Source: Clostridium sp. CAG:1193 (lineage in GTDB: Bacteria; Bacillota_I; Bacilli_A; RF39; UBA660). Taken from it: a stretch of 12,128 nucleotides of DNA. Under the pieces are notes generated by a model that saw only the letters and a list, made by a program, of their open reading frames with translations, was not told where the DNA came from and ran no database searches. The translations under genes and the position numbers were made by a program. Location: contig HF990807.1 in the NCBI GenBank assembly GCA_000436255.1, positions 9,969 to 22,096 on the forward strand, written 5' to 3'. This document shows, piece after piece, positions 7,539 through 12,128 of the stretch; the first letter of the stretch is position 1, and every line of letters begins with the position of its first letter.

Positions 7539-8087
7539 ATTCTTTAAATAATCTGCAAGGCTATAGTATGCATCAGTATTCCACATTTTGCATCTTTTTT
7601 CATCATCATAGTTAGCCATAGTTTTATTATATCCATCTGGTATAAATATAAAATCCCAACTCCATCCATACGTTCCTGATTTAGAATGTGTAATTTTACC
7701 TTTTGTAATAGATTTAAATATAATTGGTTCATTTTTATATTCACAATATGCAAATACTTCAACAAAAGAAGCATTTCTATTTTCTTCATTAGTAAGAAGT
7801 TTTAATATCCCATCTTCCCCTATTTTTTCATCTACATAATGTGTATATGGACCAGGAAATCCATTTAATGCATCTATAAAAAGTCCTATATCATTTACTA
7901 ATACATTACATTTTAGTTTCTCACTAGCTTCTTTTGCTTTATATATAGCTACTTCTTCAGTAGTATCTGCTTGAATTTCTGTTAGTTCAATTTTAATATT
8001 ATTTACTTTTATATTTAAGGGTTCAAGTATACTTTTAGCACTTAATATTTTAGATTTATTACCTGTTACATATGTTATTTCTTTCAT
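7533..8087 (-). CDS. HAM1/RdgB/ITPA-family nucleotide pyrophosphatase (divergent)
   Basis: The family hydrolyses non-canonical purine triphosphates (ITP, XTP, dITP) to monophosphates and pyrophosphate, keeping them out of DNA and RNA. The fold signature is clear: TGNKSK (8-13), ELTEIQAD (34-41), NDIGLFIDALNGFPGPY (65-81), the GWSWDFIFIPDGYNKT segment and the C-terminal EKR. The 184 aa are full length. Several usual active-site positions differ: the common (E/D)DSGL appears as NDIGL, the GYDPIF-type loop as WSWDFIF, and the SHR near the C-terminus is replaced (KMW context). The family call is firm, but the exact substrate may differ. It starts 9 nt after the DAHP synthase stop, and its GGAG ribosome site overlaps the end of that gene, so the two are one operon. 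Confidence 0.85.
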   Translation of the reverse strand: MKEITYVTGNKSKILSAKSILEPLNIKVNNIKIELTEIQADTTEEVAIYKAKEASEKLKCNVLVNDIGLFIDALNGFPGPYTHYVDEKIGEDGILKLLTNEENRNASFVEVFAYCEYKNEPIIFKSITKGKITHSKSGTYGWSWDFIFIPDGYNKTMANYDDEKRCKMWNTDAYYSLADYLKNN

Positions 8088-8096
8088 AGAATTCTC

Positions 8097-8816
8097 CTAT
8101 AACTTTTTGATTTCATTAATTATACTTTCTAATTTTTCTATGCTTATTGTTTGCTTTTTATCAGTTAATGCTTCATCTGGAATGTCATGTACCTCAATTT
8201 CAAGTCCATCACAACCACATGCAACACTAGCTTTTGAAATAGATTCTATCATGTATCTATTACCACATGCATGTGATGGAACTATAAATATTTTAAAATT
8301 AGTATTATGTTTAATATATGGTATTGCTTCTATATCAAGAGTATTTCTTGTTTCTGTTTCAAATGTTCTTATTCCTCTTTCACAAAGTATTACATTATTA
8401 TTTCCATTATTTGTAATATACTTAGCTGCTAAAATCCATTCTTTGTATGTAGCACACATTCCTCTTTTTAATAAAACTGGTTTATTGCACTTACCTACTT
8501 CTTTTAACAGTTCATAATTAAACATGTTTCTACTACCAATTTGAATAATATCTATTAAATGACCATATTTTTTTACTTGTTCGATAGTAAGTAATTCAGT
8601 AACTATTGGTAGACCTGTTTCTTTTTTAGCATCTAGTAAATACCTTATTCCCTCTTCACCTAACCCTTGAAAACTATCTGGATTAGTTCTTGGCTTAAAA
8701 CATCCACCTCTTAAATAATCAACGCCTAACTCTTTTAATTTTTTAGCAATCCTTATAATTTGTTCTTTTGATTCAACAGAACAAGGTCCCGCAATTATTG
8801 TTATATTCTTCTTCAT
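8097..8816 (-). CDS. aroF: 3-deoxy-7-phosphoheptulonate (DAHP) synthase, type I-beta, catalytic core only
   Basis: Condenses phosphoenolpyruvate and erythrose 4-phosphate, the first step of the shikimate pathway to aromatic amino acids. Numbered from the ATG at 8816: IAGPCSVES (8-16), GGCFKPRTNPDSFQG (37-51), QIGSRNMFNYELL (92-104), PVLLKRGM (113-120), CERGIRTFETETRNTLD (145-161), PSHACGNR (180-187) and LEIEVH (205-210). The likely metal ligands C12, H182, E208 and D219 are present. KPRT together with SFQG separates it from KDO8P synthase. At 239 aa it lacks both the N-terminal ferredoxin-like domain and a chorismate mutase domain, so feedback control through those is not expected. An in-frame TTG at 8828 is possible, but GGTGAT just before the ATG favours 8816. 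No other shikimate gene is in the window. It is the first gene of a two-gene operon. Confidence 0.92.
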   Translation of the reverse strand: MKKNITIIAGPCSVESKEQIIRIAKKLKELGVDYLRGGCFKPRTNPDSFQGLGEEGIRYLLDAKKETGLPIVTELLTIEQVKKYGHLIDIIQIGSRNMFNYELLKEVGKCNKPVLLKRGMCATYKEWILAAKYITNNGNNNVILCERGIRTFETETRNTLDIEAIPYIKHNTNFKIFIVPSHACGNRYMIESISKASVACGCDGLEIEVHDIPDEALTDKKQTISIEKLESIINEIKKL

Positions 8817-8842
8817 AAATATCACCAAACATATTTTAACAT

Positions 8843-8872
8843 AATATAATTACTTTTTATTTATGTTTGCAA
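8843..8872 (-). promoter_or_regulatory. Putative sigma-A promoter of the DAHP synthase operon
   Basis: Minus strand TTGCAA (8872-8867, four of six), an 18-nt spacer and TATATT (8848-8843). The predicted start near 8836 leaves a leader of about 20 nt. Confidence 0.5.
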
Positions 8873-8911
8873 TATTTAAAATCAAATTTTTAACTTGAAC
8901 CTAGATTTTTT

Positions 8912-9388
8912 TTAAAATAATGATTTAATTTTACTCTTTGCTTTACAAATTCTTTTGCTTTTCTTGGAACACATTTTAAACTCACTATCACTTTTTATCA
9001 TATCATTTTCAAAATAATGTACCATCATTTCTTCTACATTTTTATCTTCTATTCCCATCATCGCAATATAAATTTTCTCATTTTGAACTATTTGGGGAAA
9101 TTCAAAATATTTAGCTATTCTGGCCTGTTTATCAGGACAATCACTATAATATAATAATTCTGAAATACATTCCTTATTACCAATCATTGGTCCTTCCAAA
9201 ACCTCAAGTAATATTTGTTGTGACTTTGGATTCTTTTGGGACAAAATCAAATTAAATTTATCTGGATAAAATTCAAATATGGGATTTTTTGCTATAGTTA
9301 TTAATTCATCTGTTATCTCATTTTCATCAAGAACTCCTAGTTTTTTTGATATCTCAGATGAAATATCATTTAAATCTTTAATTTTCAC
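8912..9388 (-). CDS. Uncharacterised 158-aa helical protein, coupled to the YgjV-like gene
   Basis: I do not recognise this protein. It is predicted soluble and mostly helical. The middle (about 25-130) looks like successive amphipathic helices broken by short acidic turns, which could be HEAT-like, but no family motif is seen. The end (about 133-158) is a Lys-rich tail with two Cys (140 and 148). It has no signal peptide or membrane segment. An in-frame TTG at 9394 directly abuts the ribosome site, so I prefer GTG at 9388, which sits 6-7 nt after AGGTGA. This start overlaps the end of the YgjV-like gene by 11 nt, so translation is probably coupled and the two proteins may work together. An in-frame stop and about 95 nt separate it from the DAHP synthase start. 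Confidence 0.7.
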   Translation of the reverse strand: MKIKDLNDISSEISKKLGVLDENEITDELITIAKNPIFEFYPDKFNLILSQKNPKSQQILLEVLEGPMIGNKECISELLYYSDCPDKQARIAKYFEFPQIVQNEKIYIAMMGIEDKNVEEMMVHYFENDMIKSDSEFKMCSKKSKRICKAKSKIKSLF

Positions 9389-9914
9389 ACTCAATCACCT
9401 CACTTTTGTGTTTTAAATCTATTTTTATAATAGCAATTACTGAAGATACAAATAAACAAAATTCAGTAAGTGCCCCAACGTATGCCCTCACAACTAAATT
9501 ATAAATAAACCACATAAATAGCATAAATGAAGATCCCATTCTTATTTTTTTAGGCTCATCTTGCCACAAAACAATCGCATATACTATAGATGCCACAGAT
9601 GGGAAAAGCGAAAATAAACCATCATATGTAAATGCATTTAAAATAATATACAAAAATATAACAATTGCAAAAGGATAATTTGAAGATAAAAACTTATTCT
9701 TTCCTTTTTTAGAGAATAAAATCGTTCTAACTAGACCAACAACATTAGTAATTGCCCCTGCATAAGCACCTAATACAATATATTGCAAAAGATAAAATAT
9801 ATTGTCAAATAGTAAAAATACAAAAATTTTTTTCCTACTTTTTTGCCAAGAACTAAGCATCATAGAAATAGCTCCAAGCCCTCCTAAGATTTGTGCAAAT
9901 ATAAACCAATTCAT
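9378..9914 (-). CDS. YgjV-family inner membrane protein (7 TM, internal duplication)
   Basis: Integral membrane protein of 178 aa matching the YgjV family (E. coli YgjV, function unknown): QILGGLGAISMMLSSWQKSR at the N-terminus, then a hydrophobic segment ending in LGAYAGAITN. About seven membrane segments (near 3-22, 30-49, 52-67, 80-96, 98-117, 127-145, 147-165). The two halves resemble each other: SWQKSRKKI (22-30) with LWQDEPKKI (116-124), and AYAGAITNVVGLVRTI (50-65) with AYVGALTEFCLFVSSVI (144-160). This 3+1+3 style duplication is typical of small transporters of the PQ-loop/PnuC kind, so transport is a reasonable inference. AAAGGAGAG precedes the ATG. No promoter is visible between the terminator at 9938-9970 and the start, so expression should come from read-through of the tRNA-His/leader transcript. 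The unknown gene downstream overlaps it. Confidence 0.82.
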   Translation of the reverse strand: MNWFIFAQILGGLGAISMMLSSWQKSRKKIFVFLLFDNIFYLLQYIVLGAYAGAITNVVGLVRTILFSKKGKNKFLSSNYPFAIVIFLYIILNAFTYDGLFSLFPSVASIVYAIVLWQDEPKKIRMGSSFMLFMWFIYNLVVRAYVGALTEFCLFVSSVIAIIKIDLKHKSEVIECEN

Positions 9915-9937
9915 AATATAACTCTCCTTTCAACTAC

Positions 9938-9970
9938 AAAAAAACACGCTTCGTCAAAAAAGCATGTTTT
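9938..9970 (-). terminator. Intrinsic terminator (candidate attenuator) between the His-rich leader ORF and the YgjV-like gene
   Basis: Minus-strand hairpin of 11 bp with one G-U pair (9970-9960 with 9951-9941, 8-nt loop), running straight into a T tract (through 9938). The 5' arm begins within the stop codon of the His-rich ORF. It would end the tRNA-His transcript unless bypassed. Confidence 0.85.
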
Positions 9971-10049
9971 ATTTCAAAAATAGCGCACAAAAACAATGAT
10001 GTGCAAAATGGAAGCGATGATGATGTTTAAAACAGCGAATTTCAATCAT
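9969..10049 (-). CDS. Histidine-rich 26-aa ORF, candidate leader peptide
   Basis: A small ORF with a perfect GGAGG ribosome site (10061-10057), 7-nt spacing and ATG start. Six of its 26 codons are His, all CAT, in FKHHHRFHFAHH (7-18). It also has three Cys (6, 19, 21) and six Phe. The FKHHH run recalls the enterobacterial his operon leader peptide (FKHHHHHHH). It lies directly after tRNA-His and hisS and directly before an intrinsic terminator. The coding RNA can pair with the terminator in other ways: UGUUUUA (10034-10028) with UAAAACA (9971-9965), and CGCUUC (10016-10011) with GAAGCG (9952-9947). A local GCACA/UGUGC hairpin (10004-10000 with 9989-9985) spans the second His pair. I read it as a likely leader for transcription attenuation sensing charged tRNA-His. 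The alternative is a small metal-binding peptide. Translation is not proven. Confidence 0.62.
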   Translation of the reverse strand: MIEIRCFKHHHRFHFAHHCFCALFLK

Positions 10050-10078
10050 ACTTACACCTCCAACTCTTAACAAATAAA

Positions 10079-10155
10079 TGGGGCGATATGTGGGAATCGG
10101 ACCCACGCATACCAGAGCCACAATCTGGCGTGTTAACCACTTCACCAATACCGCC
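10079..10155 (-). tRNA. tRNA-His (anticodon GUG)
   Basis: Full cloverleaf on the minus strand. Encoded G-1 (10155); acceptor arm GCGGTAT (10154-10148) pairing with ATATCGC (10089-10083) with one G-U; D arm containing the AGTGGTTAA loop; anticodon stem CCAGA/TCTGG around loop TTGTGGC, with GTG at 10121-10119; T arm GTGGG/CCCAC with TTCGATT; discriminator C73 (10082) and encoded CCA (10081-10079). The G-1:C73 pair is the hallmark identity element read by HisRS. It lies 42 nt after hisS and has its own promoter. Because the terminator comes only after the His-rich ORF, the tRNA must be cut from a longer transcript. Confidence 0.97.
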
Positions 10156-10172
10156 AAATCATCTATAAACTA

Positions 10173-10201
10173 ATATTAACACTCCCAATATATAATGTCA
10201 A
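10173..10201 (-). promoter_or_regulatory. Sigma-A promoter of the tRNA-His / leader / ygjV-like unit
   Basis: Minus strand perfect TTGACA (10201-10196), a 17-nt spacer, then TAATAT (10178-10173). The -35 box contains the hisS stop codon TGA. The predicted start near 10166 is about ten bases before the tRNA, typical of a stable RNA promoter. Confidence 0.72.
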
Positions 10202-11511
10202 CATTTTTTGAAATATTCTTCTAACTCATCAACATTTATTTGCATTTGTTCATTCTTATTCATATCTTTTATAGTAATTACATTATTATTTATTTCGTCT
10301 TCTCCAATTATTATTGAGTATTTTACATTCATACTATCCGCATATTTTATTTTTGACTTAAATTTTTTGTTTGTATAACATATACTAGTAGATATTCCTA
10401 CGTCTCTTAATCTTTTAGATATTTCAAGAGGTACTTTATACTCTTCAACCATCGGAAGAATCATTACATCAACTACACTATCACTTTCATTTTTAATTAA
10501 TCCGTTTTCTTTTAATTGATAAAACAATCTTGTAAGACCAATCGATATTCCTACTCCAGGCAGTTTGTTATCAGTATAATAAGATGCTAAATCATCAAAT
10601 CTTCCACCTGAACATACACTTCCCATTTGTGGATAATCTATTAACTTTGTTTCATAAACAGTTCCAGTATAATAGTCAAGTCCTCTTGCTATTGTTAAAT
10701 CAACCATAAAATATTCTTCATTTATATTCATAGTTCTAAGTGAATTAATAACTGTTTCTAGTTCGTTAATTCCATTTAAGAACGCTTCATTACTAATATT
10801 TAATCCTTTTAAACTATTTAAAACTTCTCCGTTAGTTCCTTTAATCTTGATAAATGATAAAATCTTGTCAATTATTTCATCAGTAAGATCAATTTCTTTT
10901 AACATGTCAATTAAATCACTTTCTGAAACTTTTTCCATTTTATCAATTATTCTTAGAATATCTTGATATTTATCAGATAAGTTTAAATACTCGAAAAATC
11001 CATTTAATATTTTTCTATTATTAATTCTTATAACAAATTTGCCAATATTCATTTTAGTAAATATATCATAAATAATTGATGGAATTTCAGCATCATACAT
11101 AAGTGATAATTCGCCATCTCCTATAACATCTATATCACATTGATAAAACTCTCTAAATCTTCCTTTTTGAGGTCTTTCTCCTCTAAATACTTTACCTATT
11201 TGATATCTTTTAAAAGGAAATAAAAGTTCATTATATTTTAAAGAGACATATTTTGCTAGTGGAACAGTTAAATCAAATCTTAACGATAAATCATTATCAC
11301 CCTTATTAAATCTATAAATTTGTTTTTCAGTCTCTCCTCCAGCTTTTGCAAGCAATACCTCAGAGTACTCAATAACTGGCGTATCTAATGGGTAAAATCC
11401 ATATAACTTATATGTATCTTCAATAATCTTTTTTATTCTATTAAACTCTATCTGATCATTTGGACTAAGTTCCATAAAACCTGATAATGTTCTTGGATTT
11501 ACTTTATTCAT
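10198..11511 (-). CDS. hisS: Histidyl-tRNA synthetase
   Basis: Class II synthetase that charges tRNA-His. Core motifs: motif 2 FRGERPQKGRFREFYQCD (109-126), the HisRS-specific ARGLDYYTGTVYE (275-287), SVCSGGRFDDL (298-308) and motif 3 PGVGISIGLTRLF (318-330). An anticodon-binding domain follows (about 345-437). The ATP/His region reads LRFDLTVPLAKYV (77-89), the form shared with eukaryotic, archaeal and some bacterial HisRS, not the LRPEGTA form of E. coli and B. subtilis HisS. The length of 437 aa is normal. AAGGAGGG lies 6 nt before the ATG. The leader of about 20 nt leaves no room for a T-box, in contrast to tyrS here. No terminator lies between hisS and tRNA-His, so part of the transcription may continue into the tRNA unit. 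Confidence 0.96.
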   Translation of the reverse strand: MNKVNPRTLSGFMELSPNDQIEFNRIKKIIEDTYKLYGFYPLDTPVIEYSEVLLAKAGGETEKQIYRFNKGDNDLSLRFDLTVPLAKYVSLKYNELLFPFKRYQIGKVFRGERPQKGRFREFYQCDIDVIGDGELSLMYDAEIPSIIYDIFTKMNIGKFVIRINNRKILNGFFEYLNLSDKYQDILRIIDKMEKVSESDLIDMLKEIDLTDEIIDKILSFIKIKGTNGEVLNSLKGLNISNEAFLNGINELETVINSLRTMNINEEYFMVDLTIARGLDYYTGTVYETKLIDYPQMGSVCSGGRFDDLASYYTDNKLPGVGISIGLTRLFYQLKENGLIKNESDSVVDVMILPMVEEYKVPLEISKRLRDVGISTSICYTNKKFKSKIKYADSMNVKYSIIIGEDEINNNVITIKDMNKNEQMQINVDELEEYFKKC

Positions 11512-11538
11512 AGTTTTCCCTCCTTAAATCACAATTTA

Positions 11539-11567
11539 ATTATACCTATAAATATTACTTATCGCAA
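11539..11567 (-). promoter_or_regulatory. Putative sigma-A promoter of hisS
   Basis: Minus strand TTGCGA (11567-11562, four of six), a 17-nt spacer and perfect TATAAT (11544-11539). The -35 box lies within the last codons of the M20 gene and the -10 in the 43-nt gap. The predicted start near 11532 gives a short leader of about 20 nt. Confidence 0.62.
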
Positions 11568-12128
11568 TATTTCAAAATGATTTTTCTATAAATTTCTTTA
11601 AGTTTTTCATAAGACTCTACTGATATGTGTTCATTCTTTTCATGTGGTGTTATTGGACCCGGTCCCAATATGATAACATTATCTTTATCTAAAAAATTAC
11701 CTTCTGTAACATAATCCATTCCACTAGACTTTTTACCAGTGAGTTTTTCAAATAAAGTTACATCTTCTGTAACATTGTTTGATGGCAAAACATTTGTAAT
11801 TACCTCTAGTTTTCCGTTATATTTATTAGTTATCTCATTTATTTCGCTCATTATATATTCATGATGTGATTTTAAATTCGTCCTAAAATCAAACGTGACG
11901 CTACAACTATCTGGAACGATATTTATTGCATTTCCACCATTAATAGTAGATATATTTAAAGTTGTATATGGAATTGTATATTTATCATTCAGTGAGTTTT
12001 TTAAGTTAGTTTCTATTTTTTTTATTTCATTTATGTAGTTGTACATTTTTAAAATTGCGTTATCTCCGCTCGGAGCCAATGAAGAGTGAACCGATTTGCC
12101 TTCTATAGTCACTTTAAATTCCATGCAT
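11555..12128 (-). CDS. M20-family metallopeptidase/deacylase, ArgE/DapE-like (partial, N-terminus beyond window)
   Basis: C-terminal 190 residues of a zinc-dependent amidohydrolase of the ArgE/DapE/CPG2 group, which removes acyl groups from amino acids or cleaves dipeptides. The in-frame ATG at 12124 is internal: the frame stays open to the window edge and the protein starts in the middle of the dimerisation domain. Seen are VTIEGKSVHSS (with the conserved His), LNISTINGGNAINIVPDSC, typical of the lid domain, and, in the returning catalytic domain, VTEGNF, GPGPITPH and EHISVE; the last region supplies the C-terminal metal-binding His. The N-terminal HxD and the EE pair are outside the window. 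Motifs lean toward ArgE-like acetylornithine deacetylase, but the substrate is uncertain. The stop lies 43 nt before hisS, with the hisS promoter overlapping its end. Confidence 0.82.
   Translation of the reverse strand, partial: CMEFKVTIEGKSVHSSLAPSGDNAILKMYNYINEIKKIETNLKNSLNDKYTIPYTTLNISTINGGNAINIVPDSCSVTFDFRTNLKSHHEYIMSEINEITNKYNGKLEVITNVLPSNNVTEDVTLFEKLTGKKSSGMDYVTEGNFLDKDNVIILGPGPITPHEKNEHISVESYEKLKEIYRKIILKYCDK

Noticed and set aside
8817..8828. TTG start adding four residues to the DAHP synthase
   Set aside because: GGTGAT lies between TTG and the ATG at 8816, so it can only serve the ATG, and the family core begins right after that ATG.
8881..8911. GGTTCAA on the minus strand as a tRNA T-arm remnant
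   Set aside because: No matching stem, acceptor or anticodon arm is present nearby; probably chance.
9918..9957. Promoter between the terminator and the YgjV-like gene (TTGACG at 9957-9952)
   Set aside because: At 17-18 nt spacing there is no -10 element (GTTGAA), and the later TATATT lies at the start codon itself.
10050..10157. Upstream extension of the His-rich ORF to about 62 codons through the tRNA gene
   Set aside because: The extension is the antisense-free reading of tRNA-His itself. The cloverleaf is complete and the ribosome site sits only before the ATG at 10049.
1..12128. CRISPR array, insertion sequence, prophage or attachment site
   Set aside because: I saw no spaced direct repeats, no transposase or integrase motif and no long terminal inverted repeats in the window.

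Overview
The window is about 12.1 kb of very AT-rich DNA, and every gene I can support reads on the minus strand. The organism looks like a low-GC, spore-forming Bacillota (Clostridia- or Bacilli-like, possibly an uncultured gut lineage). The reasons are a clear forespore sigma factor SigG at the left edge, a tyrosine T-box leader, strong AAGGAGG ribosome binding sites, and a histidine tRNA with an encoded G-1 and CCA end. The standard bacterial code fits all genes. I cannot name a genus.

In transcription order (right to left): the C-terminal part of an ArgE/DapE-like M20 peptidase (cut by the right edge); hisS, with its own promoter in the M20 3' end; tRNA-His(GUG), with its own promoter overlapping the hisS stop codon; a 26-codon histidine-rich ORF with a perfect Shine-Dalgarno; an intrinsic terminator that starts inside that ORF's stop codon; a YgjV-family membrane protein; an overlapping unknown 158-aa gene; a core-only DAHP synthase and a divergent HAM1/ITPase-family protein in one operon; an S66 (LdcA/MccF-like) peptidase with a possible decayed glycosyltransferase start behind it; a tyrosine T-box leader and tyrS; an orphan AMP-forming acyl/acid-CoA-type ligase; an orphan 7TM hybrid histidine kinase; and sigG (cut by the left edge).

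The block most worth attention is 9378-10201. Histidyl-tRNA synthetase, tRNA-His, a His-codon-rich leader ORF that recalls the enterobacterial HisL peptide, and an intrinsic terminator lie in a row in front of ygjV. No promoter is visible between terminator and ygjV, so ygjV should depend on read-through. This looks like a histidine-responsive attenuator controlling a membrane protein that has an internal duplication typical of small transporters. The architecture is seen directly; the regulatory role and transporter idea are inference.

Elsewhere the layout is a string of short transcription units with compact signals, for example a tyrS terminator whose hairpin contains the -35 box of the next gene. 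tyrS is under T-box control with a UAC specifier, whereas hisS has only a short leader.
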